From assembly GCF_010183535.1 (NCBI RefSeq), contig NC_071333.1, positions 3,720,001 to 3,784,000 of the forward strand: DNA of 64,000 nucleotides, written 5' to 3'. The notes under the pieces were generated by a model that did not search any database, was not told the origin of the DNA, and saw nothing but the letters and a program-made list of their open reading frames with translations. Positions 53,645 to 64,000 of the stretch are shown piece after piece. This DNA is from Caenorhabditis remanei. Its lineage: Eukaryota; Nematoda; Chromadorea; Rhabditida; Rhabditidae. Positions within the stretch are counted from its first letter, which is position 1. Every line of letters begins with the position of its first letter. The translations under genes were made by a program, and so were the position numbers.

Positions 53645-53830
53645 CACCGCCCAGATGTAAAACAGTCACGACGCCATGGCCTCGGCTGAGAGAGATGGAG
53701 GCAATGCAATCGTACCACCTCCATCCAATTCGAACATCATGATGGACCGTGAAAAGCCAAGCGAGGCGTGCCTCCCTTTTTCCAACCGAGCCGAGTAGTC
53801 CTCTTCAGGGCCACAAACCAAGAAAATCCT
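53645..53830 (+). repeat. Dispersed repeat, second full copy
   Basis: Matches 50895-51075 (CATGGCCTCGGCTGAGAG, CACCTCCATCCAATTCGAAC) and continues to CAGGGCCACAAACCAAG. Preceded at 53560-53612 by a small foldback of the AGTTGCATGGAA family. Confidence 0.65.
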
Positions 53831-53936
53831 GAAATTTCTTTTTTAAAGTTGATGGCCGAATAAAAACATGTTTCCTCAAAGATACCGTCCGCAGCCGAGG
53901 TTGATCATATTGATCATATACAATGATACTACACGT

Positions 53937-54754
53937 CAGAGTGCGGCCCCGGGTACCCGAGACCCGGGTCTACCCGGGTAATTCTACCCGAATCCGGGTT
54001 TTGAGACTCGGGTAACCCGGGTTCTTGGTTCGGGTACCCGGGATAACCCGGGTATACCCGGATCGAGTAATACCCGGGCCGGGTAACCCGGGTACCCGGG
54101 TATTACCCGACCCGGGTCGGGTACCCGGGTACTTGCGTAGCCAGAATCGCAAATTGTTTTGAGTTTTAAACGATTGTGAGGTATACAGTATACTATGAAA
54201 TGCAAGAAGTCCAACATTCACAATATCCGGTGCAAAAAATCTAAAGCGACATCCGGTTCGGCCTGGCCTGGATTAAAAATTGGTATAATTTTTTTAAACA
54301 CATTTTTTGAAAATTTTCCAAGAGTAAAAGTGCTTAAATAGTTATAGTAAAAATGCTTAAATTATCATACATATTCAACTTTTGATTGAATTTTAATTAT
54401 TTAGTCAAAAACTTTTTTTTTCCAAAAAAATTTCTAAAACATGTTTCAAAACTGGCCGCGCGGGTCGGGCTGCCGGCCAAACCGGGCCGGCCCGTGACAA
54501 GGTAATCGTCAGGAATAACAAATATCCGAAAGTGGCGATACCCGACCCGGGTACCCGGGTATTACCCGGGTAATACCCGCCCCGGGTAATACCCGACCCG
54601 GGTAATACCCGGGTCGGGAATCGCCCGGGTAACCCGGGTTTACCCGGGTCGGGTTTTGTTCTACCCGGGTAATACCCGGCCCGAGTACCCGGGTATTTGT
54701 CAATCCCGGATCCCCGGGTATCACCCGGGTTTTTGAGCCCGGGGCCGCACTCTG
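53937..54754. mobile_element. hAT-like MITE (copy 2), opposite orientation
   Basis: Same ends as the copy at 43513 (CAGAGTGCGGCC...GGCCGCACTCTG), flanked by the 8-bp duplication CTACACGT (53929-53936, 54755-54762). The AT core matches copy 1 in reverse. It has more ACCCGGGT units at one end, which accounts for its extra 58 bp. Confidence 0.9.
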
Positions 54755-54989
54755 CTACACGTCATCGGAAACATCTCTCTTCTCGTTGATTATGTACAAT
54801 GATTGAAAATTCAATGTCTGATTGAAATAAATAATCAAAGCAAAAATTTACTTTCTTCACAAAAATTTCAGCACAACAAAATTATTTCAAATGTTTCGGT
54901 TTTCAGCAGTACACACAACATTAAGTATAACATCAATAAAAAACACAAGAATTCAAATAGTTTTCCGATTTTCAAAATCAATTATATGA

Positions 54990-56410
54990 TCACTCGACTG
55001 GTTGGGCATTCAATCCCGTCGCTGGAACACTGAAGACATCAGCGAATAGTGGAGGAATAAAAAAACTGGCGTTGTTTGTTTTGATCAAATCAAGGAATTG
55101 CTTGTGGAGATCATCTGAAAAATCAATAATTTTTTGAAATATGATGGATAACTCACTGATAGTGTTAACCTCCTCGAGAAGTCCCTGAATCTTGTCGAAC
55201 AACCGATTTTCTTGATCTCGAGTTGCCAATTGGTAATTCAAGGTTTTAGAGAATCGAGTGTAAGTTTCAGTCAACAGTTGCACATTCTGAATAGCGACGT
55301 CTTCCATTGGAATTGGTTGGAGCAGCGTGAGCATTACGAAGACTCCGATTTCCGCCTCGCTAAAATGCATCTCTTGAATCTGAGCCGCAAAGGTTTTCAT
55401 TTTGATGCCCAATTCTCCGTAGACGTCGTAGAACTTCTGCCAAGCAATAAGGCCGCCTTGTTTGAAAAGGAATCCGTTGTCAGTGTAAGCTGGTGCGGAT
55501 CGAATAAGATAGATCGAAAACGCGTGTCTTTTGAAGAGAATACTTTTGTCTTTGGCGGAAATTTGATTGAGAAGTGAAACGGATTGGATGAAGGAGACAA
55601 AGGAAGTGATTTCGGAATTGATTTCGTTGATAAAGTGTTGGAGAATTTCCGTGTTGCTTTCCTGAAGAAGATTCTGGTTATATTATGAAGATTTTTATGA
55701 TAAGATACTGTATCAATAAATGAACAAATCGCTTCCACAATGACTCTCTTAGCAATATTCTTCCCGCAAGACTAACCCCTCACGGTCTATTCCCCACCCC
55801 GTCCAGGTCCTCTCCAGCAAAAAATCAATAACTCACCAGTTCAAAATTCTTGATGTTCATCATCATTATTCTCTCATTCGAGTAGGCATAAGTCGGCGTA
55901 TGCAATTGACGAATTTGTTGAGAGATCTGAAATTCTCGTTTTTAAAGCCATGTCTGCAATAGTAAACATACCCATTGGAATTCCAACTTGTCCTGTTGAA
56001 TCGGGTCAATTGGTACATTGCTGTAGGCTGGTTTCAGAAAATCTAGAATTCTTTTTTATGAAAAAAATATGTTAAGTACACTCACGACGCTGCTGTTTTT
56101 TCATTCCCACTTCTCTGCACTTTTTGAGTCGGCAAGCTTTACAGCCGATTCGATTTTCCATGGTGATCATGCACGACGTCTTGTATATGCATTGATACTC
56201 TTTGTCGTGGCTACGGCGGAAAAATCCCTGAAAGTTATTTTCAGGATAACTCGATAAAAAAATCAATACCTTGCAGCCTTCACAACTCAAAACTCCATAG
56301 TGAAATCCGGTCGATTTGTCGCCACAAATCAGACAATACCGTACTACTTTTTCTATTCCGAGTGGTTTCGGGGATACCACAATGTTGGTAACGTTGTTGA
56401 ACGGTAACAT
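54990..56410 (-). CDS. Nuclear hormone receptor
   Basis: Six minus-strand exons: 56410-56270, 56227-56086, 56042-55972, 55926-55837, 55661-55157 and 55114-54990, all GT/AG with agreeing phases; 357 residues. The start chosen is the first ATG in frame upstream of the DNA-binding domain (MLPFNNVTN). The two C4 zinc modules are complete: Cys 26, 29, 43, 46 and Cys 60, 66, 76, 79, with P-box CEGCKG and the [11 protein letters not shown] end. An intron splits the domain after CEGCK, a common nematode position. The rest is an all-helical ligand-binding domain ([41 protein letters not shown] near the end). It should be a DNA-binding transcription factor of the expanded nematode NHR families. The ligand is unknown, and so is the specific orthologue. 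Confidence 0.92.
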
Positions 56411-57279
56411 GGAGAGAGAGAAGTGCACAAGGAGAGAAATAAAGGGATGAGTGACTGACCTGGTAGTGGGGAAGAGGAGAGAAGGAGGGTAGGTCAAACG
56501 GACAGATGGAGTGTGGGAGAGCCCGCGTTAAATGGAGAGATCAAGCGGTCATGGTGTAGAGAGGACATGATGACGTCATTTCTATGTGGAAATTGCTCAT
56601 GAGACTGTACGCCTGTGGAAATCTCGGAGAAACCAATTTTTTGTTAAAAAACAATTTTATGCTATCTCGATTACGTGTATTCCATTTTTGAAATCAAAAA
56701 CGCAACATTTCTAGCGGAGATAAGTGCACAACGGTTTGAACTGTGCCAAAAACAAATTTAACGTTTAATTGTCGTTTCTTTCGATATTAAACGCGACGCG
56801 CACGCAATGCGGCTCGGAAAAATTTGAATATTTTCGTTGTGGACCTTACACCTTGTATTCTGTGTGATAGCAAACTAACACTGGAACAATGAAGAGAAAT
56901 CGTTCCTGTTTCAAGCTAATGATTATTGTCCTCGTGTCCAAAGGTTAATATAAATCGAATGTATAAATAAAAAGCAGTTCGCTCAAAAACTACAATGTGA
57001 AACAGTGAATTTATGTGGAGAAAGCGGGCGGTCATAGAGCGCAGTTGCAAGAACTGTGCTGAGCTGGTTCGCAGCCGTATCTGTCGCACGATTTTTCTAT
57101 TCCCTCGTCGTTTTGGCGACGTCATGATAATCAGATAATCCGATCATCTCTTATGGGCGAATTCTACGCTTCATGGAACAGTCAAATCTAAAACCTTTCA
57201 AAATGAATCACACTTTCTGTCTGCCAAGTAAAAATTATCTGGAATCAAAGGAAACAGAATACATAGTAAGATGAGGCTA
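56411..57279. other. 5' flank of the nuclear receptor gene and intergenic
   Basis: Includes GA-rich sequence directly upstream of the start (56410-56520). No separate gene is supported. Confidence 0.45.
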
Positions 57280-58122
57280 GCAGAGATTATGATTATGGCG
57301 GCTGTGCAGTACAGGATTGGGCGTTTGAGTGAGCAGAGAAAAGATGGATGAAGTCAATTGTGACTGGTTTGCGGACGAACAACACACAAAAACAGAGCTA
57401 TTCTTTTCGAGACGCACAGAACTAACGACTTGTGGAACAGACGTCGTCGACCACGTTGACTATGCTGGATTCATTGGATTGGCTTAGTGGGTACCCCTTC
57501 TTCCCTTATTCCATGCCTGATACGGGTGGTACGACAGAAAAAACTGAAACGTATTTTGGGATCGCCCTTGTGCAAAACACACCCCTCATATCAAGCGTTA
57601 GTAAAAGACCGAGGAGAGTATATCTCGTAGATTAGGGACAGTAGAATATTCAAGACAAATACTAAAACAATTTCACTCGGTAAGGGTTCCCAGAAAGATG
57701 AAAAAATGTCTTCTGAATTTTGCAGATCCATATTCATTTTTGCATTGACCAATTTTTCTTATTAGTCCAATGGCTATATCTAAAACCAATATCCAAAACA
57801 CAAAATCCAATAAATTCTGTACTATCGAATAGCGTTATTAATGCCTAGGACGAAAGAAAACTGATTCTCTCGACTCGAACGGGGGTGGGAGAATGATTTG
57901 TTCTCTTGGGACGGGTAATCAGTCTAGTATGAGTAGACAGGCAACGGTTTAAATTTTTTAGCGAGCACTCTTCACATTTTTCTTGTTCTACGTTTTCGTT
58001 CATTTTCCTTTCGCCCAAACAGGCGAACTCGAAAGGTAGAAAGGAAGAGGCAGAACAAATAAAAACGGTTGGAAAGAGATTATAATTTTTGCAGAAGGAG
58101 AAGATGGTATTCATCAGAACCA
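57280..58122 (+). repeat. Segment A of a complex duplication
   Basis: 843 bp, almost identical to A' (61642-62484, also 843 bp, same orientation), with only scattered single-base differences. A 67-codon plus-strand frame and a roughly 90-codon minus-strand frame are kept in both copies, but recent duplication explains that. Neither has a recognised domain. Confidence 0.9.
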
Positions 58123-58178
58123 TGGTCAACTAGCTCGGGCCGGGAAGGCTCGAGAAAGCAGTTGAAATTACGGCCAGG

Positions 58179-59704
58179 GCGGCACTGAAAGCCAAAGCAC
58201 CATTAACAGCTCTTTTTTCTCTATATTCATACTCTTGTTTTATTCCATCCCCGTTTGTTTGCAGTATGGTATCATTCAAAAAAGTGTATCGTTGAAAAAA
58301 GAGAGACTGTGAGATGTAACTCTCAATAGCAGAGATATAACATTCGGAATCCAAATCGTGTGTTTCTGAAGATCTGAAATTTTCAGGAATTTGTTGAAAC
58401 TTGACCTTTTGAAAAAAATTGAAAATTTTTTTGTTTTTTTTTTGTTTTTTCATTAATCTATTTATTCATTCAATTCATATCTATTTCACACATTAATTAT
58501 CTTCTATTTTCCTTCCTGCTCCACTGTACTCGAACATCTTTTTTATATTCCCTCTTGTATGTTGATTGGCTTCGTTTCCATCCTCCAGTGTAAACTCTTC
58601 TTCGGTGTGGTTACCATTGAACATCCTTGCCCCAGGGCCATCAGTTTGTGATGTTGGACACTTTGTGAGCAATTAAAGCGAGTATTTGGGATTAGGGCTC
58701 AGGGGGGGATTGAACCCCTGACCCTCCGATTTGTGGCCGGCGGTGTTCCCAGTTGAGCCATGCCGGCCACAATCAACTGAGGAGTAGACGGCGTATATGA
58801 ATGTCGGCGAAACAGCTCCGCCGTTATCCCTCGCCGAGTAATTTTTTTTAGAATTTTTTTTTGTTTTTTTTTCAGAAAAAATTACTAAAATGAAAAATTT
58901 TTTGAAGTGTTTTTTTTCGAAAAAAAATTTCGGAAATTTTCTTTTCAAAATTTTTTAAAAAAAATTGTTTACCTTCTGAGAGTTAAATGTGAATAGTGAT
59001 GATGTGATAAAATGTGGTGATCGACTACAATGAAAATGAACCAACCGACCGTATTGTTCATGGAATGCAAAGAAACAAATTAGGTTATGTTTTTTACAAG
59101 AAGTGATTTGAATTTGGATTGACAAAGAAAATGAGTAGCATGATTAGATAAGGCATTCCACATAAGTATTGTAATCGAGAAAACGTGGTAAGAATTATGA
59201 ATCATACAGATGAGACACATTGAGCGACGGGAAGAGGAGGTAAGCCTGACATGAGTATCAGGATTTGAAAATAAGAGGCGCCGAAGTTATATAAAAGGTG
59301 TAGTTGCGCTATGAGCCTACGGCGACGCGTAGAAAAACATCGAGATGGGAGTGGCGATCAGAGTAGAGCCAATAAAGCTTGTTACAGCGGTGAAGTATTA
59401 TCCGCAAAAAACTGACTGGGGGACCATTCCGGGTAGTGAAGCTACAGGTCGAGATAGAATAAAAATTTAGCTTCAACTTCAACGTAATTTTGAGCGACAA
59501 TCTCATTATTTCAAGTGCATCAAGAGTTTTCAGAAAAATACCAACAAGCCTCATATTTAGAAAGGGAATGTTTTATGGGTTTGTTGTTATACGTAATCTA
59601 GGTTCATTCCAACTCGCAGCCATAAACCTCTAAAGCCCCTCTAAAAAGGAAATTTTTATTGAGAGTGAAGGAATTAAACCACTTTTATCAGAAAGAAACA
59701 ATTG
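58179..59704 (+). repeat. Segment B of a complex duplication (1.53-kb inverted repeat arm)
   Basis: Near-identical to 60114-61641 in reverse. It contains a full SINE-like element (about 58440-58980, minus orientation, tRNA-like head 58772-58695) and an 81-codon minus-strand frame (59309-59554) of unknown nature. The arm ends CAATTG at 59704, immediately before a mariner-like end. Confidence 0.9.
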
Positions 59705-60113
59705 TACTTTTGAGCGGTACTGTATCTCTCAAAGTAGCTCTGTTGTTGGGTCGGCCGCTGCCAGGCTTCCCCTACCAACGAGTGAAATGATTGTCTCAGA
59801 CGTTGTCTTACCTTCCTCCGGTAAAATCGCCCTATTTCTTCTCCATACAATCTCATTAACTGGTGGTCTGGCCCAATTGCTCATTATCTACTCCTCCTCA
59901 CTTCCTATGTATATTATTTATCTTCTACCATACCTTCATTCTTCTTCCTATCTGTTTAAATCTTCTATAATTATCTTACAGTTTACATTCTTCTTAGCCC
60001 CTCCACCTCTATTCATGTATTTCTCCGGTTATCTCCCTTTTACTGGTGTAGCATAAGTGGCATGTTCCCTCCTACAATAAATAAATAAAAACAATTATTA
60101 GTGGGGAGGAATG
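59705..60113. other. Spacer of the inverted duplication
   Basis: Begins with TACTTTTGAGCGGTACTGTA, a mariner-type terminus. Contains an 89-codon hydrophobic plus-strand frame (59787-60056), pyrimidine-rich and of doubtful reality, and a 60-codon basic minus-strand frame (59674-59856). Neither matches a family I know. Confidence 0.4.
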
Positions 60114-61641
60114 CAATTGTTTCTTTCTGATAAAAGTGGTTTAATTCCTTCACTCTCAATAAAAATTTCCTTTTTAGAGGGGCTTTAGAGGTTTATGGCT
60201 GCGAGTTGGAATGAACCTAGATTACGTATAACAACAAACCCATAAAACATTCCCTTTCTAAATATGAGGCTTGTTGGTATTTTTCTGAAAACTCTTGATG
60301 CACTTGAAATAATGAGATTGTCGCTCAAAATTACGTTGAAGTTGAAGCTAAATTTTTATTCTATCTCGACCTGTAGCTTCACTACCCGGAATGGTCCCCC
60401 AGTCAGTTTTTTGCGGATAATACTTCACCGCTGTAACAAGCTTTATTGGCTCTACTCTGATCGCCACTCCCATCTCGATGTTATTCTATGCGTCGCCGTA
60501 GGCTCATAGCGCAACTACACCTTTTATATAACTTCGGCGCCTCTTATTTTCAAATCCTGATACTCATGTCAGGCTTACCTCCTCTTCCCGTCGCTCAATG
60601 TGTCTCATCTGTATGATTCATAATTCTTACCACGTTTTCTCGATTACAATACTTATGTGGAATGCCTTATCTAATCATGCTACTCATTTTCTTTGTCAAT
60701 CCAAATTCAAATCACTTCTTGTAAAAAACATAACCTAATTTGTTTCTTTGCATTCCATGAACAATACGGTCGGTTGGTTCATTTTCATTGTAGTCGATCA
60801 CCACATTTTATCACATCATCACTATTCACATTTAACTCTCAGAAGGTAAACAATTTTTTTAAAAAAATTTTGAAAAGGAAATTTCCGAAATTTTTTTTCG
60901 AAAAAAAAACACTTCAAAAAATTTTTCATTTTAGTAATTTTTTCTGAAAAAAAAACAAAAAAAAATTCTTAAAAAAATTACTCGGCGAGGGATAACGGCG
61001 GAGCTGTTTCGCCGACATTCATATACGCCGTCTACTCCTCAGTTGATTGTGGCCGGCATGGCTCAACTGGGAACACCGCCGGCCACAAATCGGAGGGTCA
61101 GGGGTTCAATCCCCCCCTGAGCCCTAATCCCAAATACTCGCTTTAATTGCTCACAAAGTGTCCAACATCACAAACTGATGGCCCTGGGGCAGGGTTCTTC
61201 AATGGTAACGACACCGAAGAAGAGTTTACACTGGAGGATGGAAACGAAGCCAATCAACATACAAGAGGGAATATAAAAAAGATGTTCGAGTACAGTGGAG
61301 CAGGAAGGAAAATAGAAGATAATTAATGTGTGAAATAGATATGAATTGAATGAATAAATAGATTAATGAAAAAACAAAAAAAAAACAAAAAAATTTTCAA
61401 TTTTTTTCAAAAGGTCAAGTTTCAACAAATTCCTGAAAATTTCAGATCTTCAGAAACACACGATTTGGATTCCGAATGTTATATCTCTGCTATTGAGAGT
61501 TACATATCACATTCTCTCTTTTTTCAACGAGACACTTTTTTGAATGATACCATATTGCAAACAAACGGGAATGGAATAAAACAAGAATATTAATATAGAG
61601 AAAAAAGAGCTGTTAATGGTGCTTTGGCTTTCAGTGCCGCC
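60114..61641 (-). repeat. Segment B' (inverted copy of B) with SINE-like element
   Basis: Inverted partner of 58179-59704. It holds the clearest SINE-like copy: leader (GTTTCGCCGACATTCATATA, about 61007), tRNA-like head 61049-61125 with TGGCTCAACTGG and GGTTCAATCC, a body of about 230 bp, and an A-rich tail at about 61366-61400. It abuts A' without a gap. Confidence 0.9.
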
Positions 61642-62484
61642 GCAGAGATTATGATTATGACGGCTGTGCAGTACAGGATTGGGCGTTTGAATGAGCAGAG
61701 AAAAGATGGGTGAAGTCAATTGTGACTGGTTTGCGGACGAACAACACACAAAAACAGAGCTATTCTTTTCGAGACGCACAGAACTAACGACTTGTGGAAC
61801 AGACGTCGTCGACCACGTTGACTATGCTGGATTCATTGGATTGGCTTAGTGGGTACCCCTTCTTCCCTTATTCCATGCCTGATACGGGTGGTACGACAGA
61901 AAAAACTGAAACGTATTTTGGGATCGCCCTTGTGCAAAACACACCCCTCATATCAAGCGTTAGTAAAAGACCGAGGAGAGTATATCTCGTAGATTAGGGA
62001 CAGTAGAATATTCAAGACAAATACTAAAACAATTTCACTCGGTAAGGGTTCCCAGAAAGATGAAAAAATGTCTTCTGAATTTTGCAGATCCATATTCATT
62101 TTTGCATTGACCAATTTTTCTTATTAGTCCAATGGCTATATCTAAAACCAATATCCAAAACACAAAATCCAATAAATTCTGTACTATCGAATAGCCTTAT
62201 TAATGCCTAGGACGAAAGAAAACTGATTCTCTCGACTCGAACGGGGGTGGGAGAATGATTTGTTCTCTTGGGACGGGTAATCAGTCTAGTATGAGTAGAC
62301 AGGCAACGGTTTAAATTTTTTAGCGAGCACTCTTCACATTTTTCTTGTTCTACGTTTTCGTTCATTTTCCTTTCGCCCAAACAGGCGAACTCGAAAGGTA
62401 GAAAGGAAGAGGCAGAACAAATAAAAACGGTTGGAAAGAGATTATAATTTTTGCAGAAGGAGAAGATGTTATTCATCAGAACCA
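61642..62484 (+). repeat. Segment A' (direct copy of A)
   Basis: Same length and orientation as A. Its right junction (ATCAGAACCA|CTG) passes directly into a 53-bp partial copy of the tRNA-like hairpin element (62481-62533), sharing ACCA at the breakpoint. Confidence 0.9.
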
Positions 62485-62639
62485 CTGTGCTACCGGTGCG
62501 CCCGAAATTCGACTCTCTCTTTCTTTACATTAACCTTATAGAGCACAGTCGACGTCCGGCAACGTTCGTTGATTCCTAGACGCGAAGCTCGAGTTTTTGT
62601 TGTTTAGAAGTGTGGAATTCCAGATTTGGTCCTATTGAT

Positions 62640-63041
62640 TATTTGAAGTATAATTCAGAAAGGTTGGAATCCTCGATTTTAGTGCGTATCGTAGATGTAT
62701 TCATATAAGAAATTTGGAGATCTTGCTCCTTCATCGGACCATAGGGTTGATGTTTTCGCACGAAAGGTTGTAAGAAAGAGTTTGTCAAAAATCGGTGACA
62801 CCAGGGTGGAATCGAACCACCGTCTACAGATTAAGCCTCCGCAGCACTACCACTGTGCTACCGGTGCGCCCGAAATTCGACTCTCTCTTTCTTTACATTA
62901 AACATTCTTACAACCTTTCGTGCGAAAACATCAACCCTATGGTCCGATGAAGGAGCAAGATCTCCAAATTTCTTATATGAATACATCTACGATACGCACT
63001 AAAATCGAGGATTTCAACCTTTCTGAATTATACTTCAAATA
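62640..63041. repeat. Hairpin element, 137-bp arms, enclosing a tRNA-like sequence
   Basis: The arms 62640-62776 and 62905-63041 are inverted copies with very few differences (GGTTGGAATCC versus GGTTGAAATCC). The 128-bp centre holds the tRNA-like sequence. Part of the centre and its flank is duplicated at 62481-62533. Confidence 0.95.
62797..62867 (-). tRNA. tRNA-Lys(CTT)-like sequence, probably a pseudogene or retroposed
   Basis: A full cloverleaf can be drawn: acceptor GCACCGG/CTGGTGT (7 pairs with G-T wobbles), D-stem GCAC/GTGC, anticodon stem GCGGA/TCTGT, T-stem GGTGG/CCACC with loop TTCGATT. The A box (TAGCACAGTGG) and B box (GGTTCGATTCC) are excellent. The anticodon position reads CTT, but base 33 is G instead of the near-universal T, and the discriminator is C. 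No T-run terminator follows directly on the minus strand. Its place in the loop of a hairpin repeat argues for a tRNA-derived element. Confidence 0.5.
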
Positions 63042-63090
63042 CTGATTGTGTTTTACTGGTGAAAATGACACAGAAACGCTCTTAAAATAA

Positions 63091-63096
63091 TTTATT
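63091..63096 (-). terminator. Poly(A) signal AATAAA of the transthyretin-like gene
   Basis: AATAAA on the minus strand, 29 bp after the stop codon of the transthyretin-like gene. Confidence 0.7.
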
Positions 63097-63124
63097 CCCA
63101 TCAAATTCACTTTTTAAAGAAAAC

Positions 63125-63707
63125 TTAAAAAATGATGACTGGCGGCTCATTTGGATCGTCACAGGTTTTGGCTTTGTATCCTGACTCGAACACTTCCGCT
63201 TCGAATTCAGCTATACTCCTGGAATATTCGGTTTTATAAAATGTTAACTAAAATTTAGTCGACTCACAGTCCTTCAACAGGAACATTCGCTGTGCTTTTT
63301 GGATGGAGACAATGATTGTGCCCGTGAGAGGAGCAGTTGTGACTCAACAGGTAGCTCCATTCGTATCCCTGTAATTAATACATGTTGAGGTTCTCCGAAG
63401 ATTTTTTTTGTTACCGGAGATCCATCTCCTCCTGGGGAGAACTCATAGAATAATTCCTTGGTGTCACTTGTTTCGCAGAAGCTATCTGTAGCCATGATGT
63501 CATGTTCTGAGCTGAAAATTTCGTTTTAAAAGTTATCAAGAGTTTTGCTTCTGAAACTTACAAAACGTCGTGCTCATAGACAATCAGAGTTCCGCACCAC
63601 GTGCCGACCTGTGGATTGCAGTGAAATTTCAGATGAATACGGGACGGGTCCGACTTGCAGAGAGCCAAAAGGCAAAGAAGCAGAAGAATATTCTGGAAGA
63701 ATCTCAT
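63125..63707 (-). CDS. Transthyretin-like (TTR) family secreted protein
   Basis: Four minus-strand exons with agreeing phases: 63707-63562, 63511-63415, 63368-63268 and 63218-63125; 145 residues, normal for the nematode TTR-like family. The start is the ATG at 63707, which gives a clean signal peptide (MRFFQNILLLLCLLALCKS). After it come the first beta strand (IHLKFHCNPQVGTWCGTLIVYE), an acidic/serine loop, a GYEWSYLLSHNCSSHGHNHC segment typical of the LxIxHxC region, and a C-terminal SIAEFEAEV...YKAKTCDD. An upstream in-frame ATG exists but would bury the signal peptide. Members are secreted or extracellular; C. elegans TTR-52 bridges apoptotic cells to phagocytes, but most have no known role. 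Confidence 0.88.
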
Positions 63708-64000
63708 TCTCGATGAAGAGAGAATCCAACGTAAATCCAACTTTGTTTTATTGAAAATCATCATTGCTTCAGTAAAATATCCCAAGTTTCGATTTTTGAG
63801 CTCCAATATCTTATTTTTATCGTCTGGATTAAAGCTTCAAATTATATGGCAGTTAAAAATTAAGTTATGATAAGGAATTGTCTTGAAAACTCCTCTGGAT
63901 TCATTGCATTTTTCTGTAAAAAAATGTGTAAACCAACAAATTAGGAAGACGTTCACACACCTACAAATAGTGAAGGTTTTGTAAATGCAGTGAACGCTAG
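63708..64000. other. 5' flank of the transthyretin-like gene
   Basis: AT-rich; no other gene can be supported before the window ends. Confidence 0.4.

Noticed and set aside
57432..62485. Identical 67-codon and roughly 90-codon frames in segments A and A', and the 81-codon frame in B/B'
   Set aside because: Conservation between copies is explained by recent duplication. There are no splice sites, domains or good start contexts to support them as genes.

Overview
This is nuclear DNA from a nematode of the genus Caenorhabditis or a close relative, and not C. elegans-like in compactness. The evidence is short introns (about 45-90 bp) ending in TTTTCAG-type acceptors, TTTCAG|A-ATG contexts expected of trans-spliced genes, and nematode-expanded families: an Srab/Sra chemoreceptor, a nuclear hormone receptor and a transthyretin-like secreted protein. 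The window is mostly repeats, satellites and dead transposons, with a few real genes between them.

Layout. 1-839: 3' part of a kinase-like gene whose catalytic motifs are lost. 1.4-5.3 kb: a foldback element and two retrotransposon remnants (non-LTR RT; DIRS/PAT-type RT-RNase H). 5.5-17.2 kb: about 120 copies of a 93/96/97-bp satellite, preceded by one isolated candidate exon. 18.0-19.2 kb: a SINE-like element with a tRNA-like head, then a frameshifted T-box remnant. 21.2-23.8 kb (- strand): a kinase paralogue with intact catalytic motifs but three in-frame stops. 24.75-29.5 kb: about 136 copies of a 35-bp satellite. 29.9-36.7 kb: a complete 8-exon Srab/Sra-type receptor gene. Its 4.1-kb intron 2 holds a probable non-autonomous Helitron with a heat-shock-element-like minisatellite, and a dead Tc1/mariner element.

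38.0-45.7 kb: two related genes in the same orientation. The first is short (38036-38339). The second (42498-45654) has nine exons and encodes a coiled-coil protein with a C-terminal C4HC3 zinc finger. They are separated by a nest of dispersed repeats and an inverted duplication, and the second has a hAT-like element in an intron. 46.7-54.8 kb: foldback and hAT-like elements, a decayed small secreted-protein gene and a tetranucleotide microsatellite block. 54.99-56.41 kb (- strand): a six-exon nuclear hormone receptor. 57.3-62.5 kb: a complex recent duplication (A, B, spacer, inverted B', direct A'). 62.6-63.0 kb: a hairpin element enclosing a cloverleaf-capable tRNA-like sequence. 63.1-63.7 kb (- strand): a four-exon transthyretin-like gene.

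Four genes have exon chains in which every splice phase agrees: the chemoreceptor, the zinc-finger coiled-coil gene, the nuclear receptor and the transthyretin-like gene. No operon or shared pathway links them. I did not find a clear new biological system. The best leads are the two satellites (one with paired GATA-factor motifs in every unit, the other with a perfect 5' splice-site motif in every unit), the heat-shock-motif array inside a chemoreceptor intron, the tRNA-derived repeats, and the two kinase copies that have decayed in complementary ways. All identifications come from reading the sequence; no database search was run.
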